Shown here: piece after piece, positions 23,145-30,762 of the stretch | How the letters are laid out: each line of letters starts with the position of its first letter | How positions within the stretch are numbered: the stretch's first letter is position 1 | NCBI RefSeq assembly: GCF_024158745.1 | Contig: NZ_JAMZAW010000001.1 | Span: forward strand, 124,001-188,000 | Length of the DNA: 64,000 bases | Direction: 5' to 3' | From: Paenibacillus tyrphae | Lineage (GTDB): Bacteria > Bacillota > Bacilli > Paenibacillales > NBRC-103111 | Position numbers and translations under genes: made by a program | Notes under the pieces: generated by a model | The model's database searches: none | Seen by the model: the letters and a program-made list of their open reading frames with translations, nothing else | What the model was told of the DNA's origin: nothing

Positions 23145-24101
23145 TCAAAAGCGGTTCCCGTTCCGGCGGATCAAGTCCCGGACGGCGGCATCCACGGCAT
23201 CGGTCAGAGAATAGCGGGGCGCAAAGCCTTGCCGGCGAATTTTACTATCGTTCCATAACCGGTTGACGGTGAAGCTTTTTATCGCAAAAGGGGTCAAATG
23301 AAGCTGAGCCAGCTGCTCCTCCGTCGGGTTTTCCGGAATCCGTATCGTTGCGGCAGCTTTTCCGGCGGCGCGATCGATCTCGGCTTTCAATCCGCCCCAA
23401 GTCGTGTCGAAACCTTTCAATAGGTAAGTATCGTCCGCTTGACCGTTCATATCCAAAGTCCCAAGCCATGCCATCGCCCGTCCGATGTCGCGCGTATCGA
23501 TCAGCGAAACCCGGCCGGAGCCGTCTCCGATGACAGGGTATTGATCGTGTATGTGCGCCCGGTACAGCCGCGAGAAGAACGACGAAAGGTCACGCACCCC
23601 AATCGTACTGGCCGGACGCAGCAGAATCGTCCTGATCCCGGCTTTTCGCCCGGCTTGCCGGACCACTTCCTCCCTCTTCACGGCCAACGCCTGGATCGGA
23701 TATTCCGGCACGGTCACGTAAGATTCGTCGATCGGGTCTCCTGTCCGAAAATCGTACATGACAATCGTGCTTAACTGGACAAAACGTTCGGCCCCTTGGG
23801 CAGCAGCCGCTTCGATTAGCCTTCGTGTCAACTTGACCTCCACCTCGGCTTCCGTGTCGATGATCGTGTGCAACTTTGCATCCGCCGTACAATTATAGAC
23901 AAGCTCATGTCCGCGAATGGCGGCAGCAATGGACGACGGATCGGAAAAATCAACCCGGACAACGTTCACCCCCAGACTATCCAAAAAAGTCGAATCGCTC
24001 TGCTCGCGAACGGCCGCGGTCACCCGATACCCGGCCAGCACCAATTGCTCCACCGTATGACTCCCGATAAATCCGCTGCCTCCAAACACGACTGCATTCA
24101 T
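23145..24101 (-). CDS. NAD(P)-binding epimerase/dehydratase-like protein (extended SDR)
   Basis: 318 residues with the Rossmann start VVFGGSGFIGSHTVEQL and a typical extended-SDR course (FVQLSTIVMYD, LLRPASTIGV, GDGSGRVSLIDTRDIGRA). The catalytic YxxxK is altered: the Lys of ALAVKREE is kept, but the position four before it is Ala, not Tyr, so classical chemistry is doubtful. It could be a binding/regulatory member such as NmrA-like proteins. An ArsR-type operator precedes it, matching one in front of the arsR gene just upstream. Confidence 0.8.
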   Translation of the reverse strand: MNAVVFGGSGFIGSHTVEQLVLAGYRVTAAVREQSDSTFLDSLGVNVVRVDFSDPSSIAAAIRGHELVYNCTADAKLHTIIDTEAEVEVKLTRRLIEAAAAQGAERFVQLSTIVMYDFRTGDPIDESYVTVPEYPIQALAVKREEVVRQAGRKAGIRTILLRPASTIGVRDLSSFFSRLYRAHIHDQYPVIGDGSGRVSLIDTRDIGRAMAWLGTLDMNGQADDTYLLKGFDTTWGGLKAEIDRAAGKAAATIRIPENPTEEQLAQLHLTPFAIKSFTVNRLWNDSKIRRQGFAPRYSLTDAVDAAVRDLIRRNGNRF

Positions 24102-24125
24102 TCATGCCACCCTCTTCATTTTATT

Positions 24126-24141
24126 AAGTTTAAACTTATAA
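24126..24141 (-). promoter_or_regulatory. ArsR-type operator, copy 1
   Basis: The - strand reads TTATAAGTTTAAACTT, containing the perfect palindrome AAGTTTAAACTT (24126-24137). The same 16 bases occur before the arsR gene at 24498-24513. A further half-site (AAACTTG) follows. Confidence 0.6.
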
Positions 24142-24160
24142 ACTTGTTAGTCAAAAAAAT

Positions 24161-24493
24161 TTAGTTGCTTTCCTCCACCGCGACGATCAAGTCTTTAATT
24201 AGCTGCAGCGAACCGCGCAAATTTTTGCTTAAACGATAATATTTCTCTTTGCCGCTGCGGTCGAAGTCGATCAGATCGGCCTGTCTCAAAATTTTCAAAT
24301 GATGGGAAATCGCAGGCCTGGAAATATCCATGCGCTCCGTAATTTGATTGACATTCAAGCTGTTCAGCTCCAGCAGAAGCGCAATGATCTGCTGCCGGTT
24401 GACATCGCCTAAAGCTTGGAAGATCGGTGTGCTTAATTTGAATTTTTCAAGAATAACCTCTTTGTTCGTACACTCGTGCTTTTCGATTGCCAT
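24161..24493 (-). CDS. ArsR/SmtB-family repressor
   Basis: 110 residues. Winged helix-turn-helix: ALGDVNRQQIIALLLELNSL, then ITERMDISRPAISHHLKILR and the wing LIDFDRSGKEKYYRLS. It lacks the ELCVCDL metal-binding motif; two residues worth noting are Cys9 and His7 at the N-terminus only. A non-metal or redox sensor is therefore more likely. TAAGGTG overlaps the operator before ATG 24493, so binding would also cover the ribosome site. The downstream target by shared operator is the SDR-like gene. Confidence 0.85.
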   Translation of the reverse strand: MAIEKHECTNKEVILEKFKLSTPIFQALGDVNRQQIIALLLELNSLNVNQITERMDISRPAISHHLKILRQADLIDFDRSGKEKYYRLSKNLRGSLQLIKDLIVAVEESN

Positions 24494-24497
24494 CACC

Positions 24498-24513
24498 TTA
24501 TAAGTTTAAACTT
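24498..24513 (+). promoter_or_regulatory. ArsR-type operator, copy 2
   Basis: TTATAAGTTTAAACTT directly upstream of the arsR start; identical over 16 bases to copy 1 at 24126-24141 in inverse orientation. Confidence 0.6.
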
Positions 24514-24581
24514 TTAAACACGTTTATTGTACTGCATCATTTTCATTCGTGCAACCCATTCGTTCTTTTGCTGGCTTTTGC

Positions 24582-24869
24582 TCATCTTCTCGATTCGAAA
24601 AACCGCAAAACGATCAGCAAAATCTCGCAAAAAATCTTCCATATCACAACGGCTACCACAAAAGCGACAACGCCATACACAATTCCTTTCGGAAGATCGT
24701 TTACCGCCTTGGCCGTGTCAAAATATCCTTCTTTAACCGTGGTCATATAGGTACTCGTGCTATAGATTTCTTCTCCGAACAGGGCGGCTTTATAGGCTAT
24801 CGGAATCCATCCCGTATAAAACAGAACCTTGATTAACCGGATCGGCGGCGTCTCCCCAAACTTGAACAA
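24582..24869 (-). CDS. Small membrane protein, DUF4282-like
   Basis: 95 residues from TTG 24869, eight bases after GGGGAGGGG; the in-frame ATG at 24905 has no site. Two membrane segments (about LIKVLFYTGWIPIAYKAAL and GVVAFVVAVVIWKIFCEILL) flank a polar loop, and the end IWKIFCEILLIVLRFFE matches the close of DUF4282 proteins. Function unknown. It is upstream of arsR on the same strand, 88 bp away. Confidence 0.6.
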   Translation of the reverse strand: MFKFGETPPIRLIKVLFYTGWIPIAYKAALFGEEIYSTSTYMTTVKEGYFDTAKAVNDLPKGIVYGVVAFVVAVVIWKIFCEILLIVLRFFESRR

Positions 24870-24917
24870 TTGCAGATCCCCTCCCCATCGCCGTGAACAT
24901 CGCAAGTTATTGCTTTT

Positions 24918-25463
24918 TCAACTTAATTCTTCCTTGCCAGACGCTTCATTTCTGCTTATCCGGTATACATAAGTCAGCAGATTCCGGTTCCGCGGATTCG
25001 TAAACTGCGCTTCCCGTTTCATCTCCAGTTTTTCGGCCACCTTCCGCGAGGCGAGATGGTCGTGCGCCATATTGGCACATATGCTGTCGAATTGCAATGT
25101 ACCGAAACCGTATTCCAAGCAAGCCTTAGCCGCTTCGTACCCATAGCCTTGATGCCAGTAATGATGGTGAATGATATAGCCCAGATCGTTTTCGAAGCGA
25201 TCTATAATTTTGTACCTCAAGAAGCCGCAGTCACCGACGAACTTCCGATTCGCCTTCAGAAAGACACCCCATCTGCCATACCCCAAATCCCGATAGTTCC
25301 GAATGCTTCTTTCCAGCCAACTATGGACTTGGTCATCGTCAAAAGGCTGGGGCCAAAAACGCATCGTCTCAGGGTCGGAAAGCAGCGCCTTGAGTTCATC
25401 GAAATCGCTTTCCTTATACTCCCGAATGAGAAGTCTTTCCGTCGTCATCGTTAACATAAGCAT
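24918..25463 (-). CDS. GNAT acetyltransferase, RimJ/RimL type
   Basis: 181 residues. TTERLLIREYKESDFDEL at the start, FVGDCGFLRYKI and LGYIIHHHYWHQGYGYEAA (acetyl-CoA pyrophosphate loop), then FDSICANMAHDHLASRKV: the pattern of RimJ/RimL N-acetyltransferases acting on protein N-termini or small amines. ATG 25463 is preceded by ATAGGAGAG. Substrate unknown. Confidence 0.88.
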   Translation of the reverse strand: MLMLTMTTERLLIREYKESDFDELKALLSDPETMRFWPQPFDDDQVHSWLERSIRNYRDLGYGRWGVFLKANRKFVGDCGFLRYKIIDRFENDLGYIIHHHYWHQGYGYEAAKACLEYGFGTLQFDSICANMAHDHLASRKVAEKLEMKREAQFTNPRNRNLLTYVYRISRNEASGKEELS

Positions 25464-25587
25464 CCAGACTCTCCTATCATTAGATTCCCGTTCGCAGCTG
25501 GGCCGCGGCTATGTTCCAACCGTGTCCATATACCAAACGCAATAGCCAAGGAAAAAGTTACAGAACTTAGTAAGATATGCAGTTTCT

Positions 25588-25803
25588 TCATCGTCTACTG
25601 AGATCGGAAAGCTTGTTGACCGTTTCCCAGTTCCTTGTCGTCGCGGCTACCTTCAGCTTCTTTTCCACAAAATTATTCGAAAATAAAGATTTCCCGTACC
25701 CCTTCCAGGATAAAATATATACCTCCCGGTTCAATACCCGGAAATCGTCCACATCGTTGTTGTACGACTCGAAATGTGCTATCGCTTCGGCGGTCGGCAG
25801 CAC
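25588..25803 (-). CDS. Small hypothetical protein (71 aa), GTG start
   Basis: GTG 25803 lies five bases after a near-perfect AGGAGGTGA, which is the main evidence that this short frame is real. Product MLPTAEAIAHFESYNNDVDD... is mixed charged, ends NKLSDLSRR, and has no membrane segment. No family recognised. Confidence 0.5.
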   Translation of the reverse strand: MLPTAEAIAHFESYNNDVDDFRVLNREVYILSWKGYGKSLFSNNFVEKKLKVAATTRNWETVNKLSDLSRR

Positions 25804-25917
25804 GTCGTCACCTCCTGCAGCTGCAGCGATTCGAAAATGCTTTTCAAACGATCCATTCTAATAATTTTTTTCCGCTCACATTAATCCCGCGCAGCATCGC
25901 AACGTATGTATTCATTG

Positions 25918-26382
25918 TTAGGACCCTGCTTTCTGCAATTGTATCTCGATATATTCGATTGCCTCGTCTTTATTTTTGAACACCCATTCGATCGTTTCCA
26001 GCCCTTCATCGCTGTCGATTCCAAGCAGCAGCGTCCTGACGGCCTCCTCGCAAGGCGGACCCACAATAACAGCCATGGGCAGGGCCGGCTCGCAGCAGCC
26101 GGTATCGATATCCAGCGCCATCTCCAGCATATCTCCCCATTCGTACTTCAGATCGGACCAGTCCAGAATAATAGCATCCGGCTTCCAGGCTTCCAGCGCC
26201 GCCCGGCCCATCGCTTTCATATATACCGCATCGCTGTTCCCCGCCGAGCCGAAGCCGTACTCGCCCGAGTATTTAATAATCATCATATCGCAATATTCCA
26301 CGGTCTTTGACGGCCCGATAAAATAATCAACTTGAATATCACTTAATTCGGATAATTTTACTTCCCGAAAATCGGATTTCAT
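25918..26382 (-). CDS. Hypothetical protein (154 aa)
   Basis: ATG 26382 is set by GAAGGTGGACGCG; the longer frame starts at the GTG within that site. The product is acidic with features of a small alpha/beta domain (AIILDWSDLKYEWGDMLEMA, AVIVGPPCEEAVRTLL, TIEWVFKNKDEAIEYIE), loosely reminiscent of STAS-like folds. No motif allows a function. Confidence 0.6.
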   Translation of the reverse strand: MKSDFREVKLSELSDIQVDYFIGPSKTVEYCDMMIIKYSGEYGFGSAGNSDAVYMKAMGRAALEAWKPDAIILDWSDLKYEWGDMLEMALDIDTGCCEPALPMAVIVGPPCEEAVRTLLLGIDSDEGLETIEWVFKNKDEAIEYIEIQLQKAGS

Positions 26383-26456
26383 CGCGTCCACCTTCTACAT
26401 TTATTAATATTGTACATGCAAATTCTGCGGTGTAGCTGGGAATCCCATTATATCAA

Positions 26457-26488
26457 ATACACCACGAACATGGGAGTCCGTGGTGTAT
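26457..26488 (-). terminator. Hairpin at the end of the quinone-oxidoreductase operon
   Basis: ATACACCACG (26457-26466) pairs with CGTGGTGTAT (26479-26488), a perfect 10-bp stem four bases past the stop codon; only a short T stretch follows on the - strand. Confidence 0.5.
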
Positions 26489-26491
26489 GGA

Positions 26492-27085
26492 TTATTGAGC
26501 CGCCTTCATTTTTTGCCTCATCTCATCCAGCATTCGTTGTCTGGCTATTCGGGGATCGAGTTCAGGGTTCAAGATATGTTGGAGGTACTGTTTGGTGCTG
26601 CTTTCGATCTGTTCGTCCGTTGCTTGTACCGCGCCGTGCAATTTGAAATGCGGGAGCATCGTCATGCCGATTTGGTTAGCGAGGGCTTGCAATGGCCGGG
26701 TCAGTTCGCTGATGGTGTAGCCGATCAAGCCTCCTGCCTGGTAATTTGCTTCTACACCTCCGATGGAGATGGCAAGCAAAAGTTCTTTACCTGCCACTGC
26801 CCTGCCGCCGGGTCCGAACAGCCAGGCCGTTGTGATGACTTCATCCAGCCATTGCTTTAGCAGCGATGGCGTGCTGTACCATTGAAGAGGGAATTGCAGA
26901 ACAAGGCGATCATGCTCGGCTATGAGAGCTTGCTCGCGTTCGATGTCGATTGTTTTTTCCGGATACGCTGCGTACAATTCATGCACCGTCACTTGATCGG
27001 GATGCCGGCGCAATTCCGTTATCCAGCATTTGTTGACGCGCGACTGCTGCAAATTCGGATGGGCTGCAATCACTAATATTTTCAT
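26492..27085 (-). CDS. NAD(P)H-dependent quinone oxidoreductase, flavodoxin-like fold
   Basis: 197 residues from ATG 27085 (AAAAAGGAG nine bases upstream). KILVIAAHPNLQQSRVNK is the FMN phosphate loop; VLQFPLQWYSTPSLLKQWLD and AISIGGVEANYQAGG are hallmarks of the KefF/MdaB/YabF group that reduces quinones with two electrons. Probably co-transcribed with the SRPBCC gene 24 bp upstream and controlled by the TetR gene beyond it, a common arrangement for quinone or electrophile defence. Confidence 0.9.
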   Translation of the reverse strand: MKILVIAAHPNLQQSRVNKCWITELRRHPDQVTVHELYAAYPEKTIDIEREQALIAEHDRLVLQFPLQWYSTPSLLKQWLDEVITTAWLFGPGGRAVAGKELLLAISIGGVEANYQAGGLIGYTISELTRPLQALANQIGMTMLPHFKLHGAVQATDEQIESSTKQYLQHILNPELDPRIARQRMLDEMRQKMKAAQ

Positions 27086-27109
27086 ATTTTTCATCTCCTT
27101 TTTATGACA

Positions 27110-27526
27110 TCAGCTATCCGCTTTAACTTCCGCCTCAATCGTTTGTTTCATCACTTCAGCTCCCCGTTCTACGCGCATTCGAATTTCCGTTGCGAGCTCA
27201 TGAGGCAGAAAGTCTGTGATCCAAACAAGCCGGCTGCGGCTATCCTTCTCGGCAAAGACTTGGAACGACGCATGGTGATGCACAAGCGGCATGCTTCCTT
27301 CCACTACTGCATACGCCAGCCGACGCGCCTCATCATCCACGGCAACGATATGCTCACGCACGACCGCTCCGTTCGCAAAGGTGAGAATTCTGAAATCGCC
27401 ATCCAGACGTGTATCCACGGTATAGCCAGGTACGAAGCGCCGATGCACCGCGCCGACATCACGCACCGCATCCCACACTTGCTCGGGCTTGGCGTCAATG
27501 ATGATTTCCTTGCGTATCGTAGCCAT
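27110..27526 (-). CDS. SRPBCC-family protein
   Basis: 138 residues with the START/Bet v1-like course: IRKEIIIDAKPEQVWDAVRD at the start and RGAEVMKQTIEAEVKA in the C-terminal helix. These proteins bind or convert small hydrophobic ligands. ATG preceded by GGAGAGTGATTAG. First gene of a two-gene unit with the quinone oxidoreductase. The operator-like palindrome 27563-27580 lies 37 bp upstream. Confidence 0.85.
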   Translation of the reverse strand: MATIRKEIIIDAKPEQVWDAVRDVGAVHRRFVPGYTVDTRLDGDFRILTFANGAVVREHIVAVDDEARRLAYAVVEGSMPLVHHHASFQVFAEKDSRSRLVWITDFLPHELATEIRMRVERGAEVMKQTIEAEVKADS

Positions 27527-27562
27527 ATTCTAATCACTCTCCTTAATGCCATCTTATTTTTG

Positions 27563-27580
27563 ATTGACATATAAGTCAAT
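27563..27580 (-). promoter_or_regulatory. TetR-type operator candidate
   Basis: ATTGAC-atataa-GTCAAT is a perfect 6+6 inverted repeat between the TetR gene and the SRPBCC gene. A related imperfect copy (TTGACT...AGTCGAA, 28272-28292) lies upstream of the TetR gene itself. Confidence 0.5.
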
Positions 27581-27597
27581 ATTAAAAGTAAAAAAAT

Positions 27598-28251
27598 TTA
27601 TTGAGACTTAAACAAAGAAACGGACGATTCGACCACCTGATCCAAAATCTTCTTCAACTGCTCTTTCCGTGCCGTTTCCGGAATCCCCTGCGCTATAAGT
27701 TCCTGCTGCACCTGATCCAGATAATTCATCCCCTGAGACACGGAACCCCAGAACTGCATAGCCATCAGATTAGCGTCACCTGGTTGAATCATGCCTTGCC
27801 CGATCCCCTTTTCAATCGCTTGAGTCATCGGATACATGAAATTTTTCACCCACTCGAATGGAGAAAACTCTTCCGGCGTATACAAGTGCTGTAAATCCAA
27901 GCTAATCCGCATGTAAAATCGCGGTATTACGGGATCCTCCATAACACGTTCACACACGATGTGAGCATAACTCTTGAACAACTCTAACACAGACCCCTCT
28001 TGTTCGAAGAAGGTCTTCGTAAACTGTTTGGATTCTTCCATCATAACTTCATAAAGCTCGCGGAACAACGCCTTCTTACTCTTAAAATAATAGTAAACCA
28101 GCCCATGCGCAAGCCCAGCCTGACTCGCGATGTCCCCCATCTCGGATGCCGAGTAACCTTTATCGACATACACGCGAATCGCCGCTTGCAAAATTTCTTG
28201 TTTACGCTGCTTCCGAATTTCTTCGTTTTGTTCTCTGGTACGAGGAGACAT
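27598..28251 (-). CDS. TetR/AcrR-family regulator
   Basis: 217 residues from ATG 28251 (AAAGGTG upstream). N-terminal HTH: KQEILQAAIRVYVDKGYSAS, MGDIASQAGLAHGLVYYYFK, SKKALFRELYEVM. The helical C-domain is the ligand pocket. Similar inverted repeats before this gene and before the downstream SRPBCC gene suggest that it represses itself and the quinone-oxidoreductase unit. Confidence 0.9.
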   Translation of the reverse strand: MSPRTREQNEEIRKQRKQEILQAAIRVYVDKGYSASEMGDIASQAGLAHGLVYYYFKSKKALFRELYEVMMEESKQFTKTFFEQEGSVLELFKSYAHIVCERVMEDPVIPRFYMRISLDLQHLYTPEEFSPFEWVKNFMYPMTQAIEKGIGQGMIQPGDANLMAMQFWGSVSQGMNYLDQVQQELIAQGIPETARKEQLKKILDQVVESSVSLFKSQ

Positions 28252-28340
28252 GTCGCTTTTCACCTTTTAATTTGACTTTGATATTAGTCGAAATTATAGA
28301 GAAAAACAATCCCGATTGTCAATCAAAAAGCAAGTAAAAT

Positions 28341-28375
28341 TAAAAAACTCCCCGTTCCAAAAGGATGGAGAGTTT
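28341..28375 (-). terminator. Terminator of the YjbR/MmcQ gene
   Basis: On the - strand AACTCTCCATCC-ttt-GGAACGGGGAGTT followed by TTTT; an imperfect stem of about 11 pairs just after the stop at 28390. Confidence 0.6.
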
Positions 28376-28389
28376 CATGCTTGCTGCAT

Positions 28390-28779
28390 TTACCGTTCCA
28401 GCAGTCGGATTAGACGCTTCGGAGCCGTCCGGAGATAAGCTTCCTGGACCAGCTCTTCAATCTCTTGCCAATTCACCCGGTTCGCAAAGCGGATCGAGAC
28501 CCAGCCGTGCTGTCCGATGTAGGGCGTCTTGAAATATTCCGTTCGATCCTGCTGCAAAAGAATCTCTTGGGTCGCCGGGGACGTCTTGATAGCCAGCGAA
28601 CCCTCCTCCCTATGCTCCCCCATCATGACAAAAGGCTTGTCGTTCACCCGAAACGAAGTATGACCGAAGGAGTCCACCTGCTCCGCCACTTCGGGCAGCC
28701 CCATACAATACGTTCGGACCTTGTCCAGCAGTTTTAAGCCGCTATCGGATTTGACGGTCTTGGTATGATCTTGCTCCAC
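28390..28779 (-). CDS. MmcQ/YjbR-family protein
   Basis: 129 residues from GTG 28779 (GGAGGAGTGTCG upstream). CyaY-like fold family: GLPEVAEQVDSFGHTSFRVN, PFVMMGEHREEGSLAIKTS, HGWVSIRFANRVNWQEIEEL and the C-terminal AYLRTAPKRLIRLLE. Often called DNA-binding from the fold, without a proven role. It precedes no obvious partner. Confidence 0.85.
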   Translation of the reverse strand: MEQDHTKTVKSDSGLKLLDKVRTYCMGLPEVAEQVDSFGHTSFRVNDKPFVMMGEHREEGSLAIKTSPATQEILLQQDRTEYFKTPYIGQHGWVSIRFANRVNWQEIEELVQEAYLRTAPKRLIRLLER

Positions 28780-28822
28780 TGTTCGACACTCCTCCGGCTT
28801 TGATTGGATGAAAGCTTGCCTT

Positions 28823-29938
28823 CTACGCTTCGGCTTCCACCGGGAACCAGCCCGGAACGGCCAAAATCATTTTCCAAAGAGAATCCGGGATGGCAAGGCT
28901 TTCCTGATCGTTCTTGGACAGCGTCATGCGAAGTTCCTGCTCGCGTCCTTGCGCCACTTTGGCGACCCAATCCGGCTCGATGATAAGCGCGCGGCCGATC
29001 GCGATGAGCGGAATTCCCGACTCCAGCACCTGCGCGGCGTCTTGAGCGGTGCGGATCGCCCCCACACCGATCACCGGGACCCGGGTGCCGACCAGTTCCT
29101 GAATAAGCTCCAGGCGGGTTCGGGAATCGTCCGCCCCGCGGCGGGGAACGGACCGGAAATCATTGAGCGAGATATGGAGATAATCGAGCCCTCGGCCCGC
29201 AAGCACCTCGACAAAGGCCAACGTATCCGCCATCGTAATCCCCGGCGTTTCCGGTTCCTCCGGGGAAAGCCTGTACCCGACGATGAACGGCTCCTTCGCA
29301 TGCTCGCGTACGACCCGCTGCACTTCGCCGATCAGCTCTAGCGGGAACGTCGTGCGCTTCTCCAGCGTTCCGCCCCAGCGGTCGGTACGGCGGTTGGAGT
29401 GCGGGGAGAAAAACTGGTGAATGAGAAATCCGTTGGCCCCGTGAAGCTCCACCCCGTCGAAGCCTGCTTCGATTGCCCGCCGGGTCGCTTCGCCGAAATC
29501 CCGGATGATCCGGGTAATCTCGGAATCGGTCAGTTCGCGGGGCACCGCAGCCCCTTCCTTTTCTTCCGGGATCGCGCTTGCGCTCACAAGATCTCCGCCC
29601 GGAAAGCACTTGCGTCCGCCGTGAACGATTTGCAGCACCGCCTTGGCTCCTTCGCTCTTGATGGCGGAAGCCAGACGGCTCAGCCCGGGAATCAGCTCGT
29701 CGCGGTCGGCAAGCGCCGTCCCCGGGAAGCTTCCGCTGGCAGTGACTCCGGCCGCAGCCGTGATCAGCATGCCGACCCCGTGGGCACGTCTCGCATAGTA
29801 CTTGATTTCCACATCCGAAACGGCTCCGTCCGGATGCGAAGCCGAATGCGTCATCGGCGCCATGACGATGCGGTTTTTCAGTGCGATCCCATTCGGTAAC
29901 GTGAACGGCTCGAGCATTGGTTGAACGGATTTCGTCAT
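28823..29938 (-). CDS. Old Yellow Enzyme family NADH:flavin oxidoreductase
   Basis: 371 residues from ATG 29938 (AAGGGAG upstream), shorter than the frame beginning at 29983. FMN TIM-barrel: LKNRIVMAPMTHSASHPDG at the first strand, GFDGVELHGANGFLIHQFFS and PHSNRRTDRWGGTLEKR, the OYE signature, and IPLIAIGRALIIEPDW near the phosphate site. It lacks the thermophilic-like Cys of YqjM in the MAPM strand (Thr instead). Reduces activated C=C bonds; physiological substrate unknown. Confidence 0.92.
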   Translation of the reverse strand: MTKSVQPMLEPFTLPNGIALKNRIVMAPMTHSASHPDGAVSDVEIKYYARRAHGVGMLITAAAGVTASGSFPGTALADRDELIPGLSRLASAIKSEGAKAVLQIVHGGRKCFPGGDLVSASAIPEEKEGAAVPRELTDSEITRIIRDFGEATRRAIEAGFDGVELHGANGFLIHQFFSPHSNRRTDRWGGTLEKRTTFPLELIGEVQRVVREHAKEPFIVGYRLSPEEPETPGITMADTLAFVEVLAGRGLDYLHISLNDFRSVPRRGADDSRTRLELIQELVGTRVPVIGVGAIRTAQDAAQVLESGIPLIAIGRALIIEPDWVAKVAQGREQELRMTLSKNDQESLAIPDSLWKMILAVPGWFPVEAEA

Positions 29939-29995
29939 TGCTGCATCTCCCTTACTGTTGATTGTGCTTAGTATAACAAACAATCACTGACAAAT

Positions 29996-30231
29996 ACTGT
30001 CAGGGAGCTTGGTGAGAAAGTGGTCAATTGAGGTAATAGAATTTACGAGGAGGTGGGGTATCTACTTCCGGTCGCTGTTGTCTGCAGGAAATCTTAATTG
30101 GAAGCCGCTTAGCAGCGGATATTTCCCGCAGACAAAGGCGAACGCTATCGCTCCTCCAGTAGATACCCCACCTACGTATGCATCTCTATTTTTGTAGTAG
30201 CCCACTTTCTCAACACTCTGACTGTCAGGGA
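29996..30231. mobile_element. Putative MITE: nested palindromic element with 11-bp target duplication
   Basis: ACTGTCAGGGA occurs at 29996-30006 and again at 30221-30231. Between them, 214 bp (30007-30220) fold back on themselves: TGAGAAAGTGG near the left end pairs with CCACTTTCTCA near the right; GGTGGGGTATCTAC (30052-30065) with GTAGATACCCCACC; GTCTGC-GGAAAT with ATTTCC-GCAGAC; and CCGCTtagcAGCGG at the centre. No transposase gene inside. The second copy of the direct repeat supplies the stop codon of the adjacent acetyltransferase gene. Confidence 0.65.
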
Positions 30232-30662
30232 ATCAGCTTCATCAAGATCGTCTCCTGCGGATACTCGGTACGGCACCATCTATACTTCTTCAATACGCCG
30301 GGATGTACGGCAGACTCGTCCTCCACCCGTTTGTAGCCAAACCGGCTATAAAAGGACTCCAAATGCGCGAACGGAATGCAGTAGACGTGCGGAATCTCCC
30401 GCCGCCCAGCTTCCTCCACCAGGAAACCGACGATGGCGCCTGCCGCCTGCTTCCCGCGGAAGCGCTCCTGCACATAAATCCCGCCCATCTCGTATGTATC
30501 TTGCCCCATATTGACCAAACGGCCGACGCCGGCCTTTTCTCCGTTCCATTCGGCGATCACGATGATTTCGTTCCCGTAATCGGATGCGGCGAAGCCTATT
30601 TCCCGGTACTGCTCGTTCACGCACGGCATGTCGTCTTCCCGTGCGGCTCTCAAGGTTAGCAT
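30225..30662 (-). CDS. GNAT acetyltransferase
   Basis: 145 residues from ATG 30662, set by AAGGGAGAG; the longer open frame upstream has no site. Acetyl-CoA loop IYVQERFRGKQAAGAIVGFL and the late CIPFAHLESFYSRFGYKRV are typical. The C-terminus (PQETILMKLIP) ends within the presumed target duplication of the palindromic element, which lies immediately downstream. Substrate unknown. Confidence 0.88.
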   Translation of the reverse strand: MLTLRAAREDDMPCVNEQYREIGFAASDYGNEIIVIAEWNGEKAGVGRLVNMGQDTYEMGGIYVQERFRGKQAAGAIVGFLVEEAGRREIPHVYCIPFAHLESFYSRFGYKRVEDESAVHPGVLKKYRWCRTEYPQETILMKLIP

Positions 30663-30762
30663 GATCGAATTCTCTCCCTTCACGGTAACATTATAGCACG
30701 AGCTTGCAGGGCGGGGCCTGTCCGAGAACGAGTTGCAGCTAAAGTCGCCGCGGCAAAAAACG

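Noticed and set aside
28734..28970. 78-codon - strand frame between the OYE and YjbR genes.
   Set aside because: Overlaps both real genes in another frame and has no ribosome site.
30009..30197. A 62-codon frame inside the palindromic element.
   Set aside because: Composed entirely of the inverted-repeat sequence; coding is incidental to the hairpin structure.
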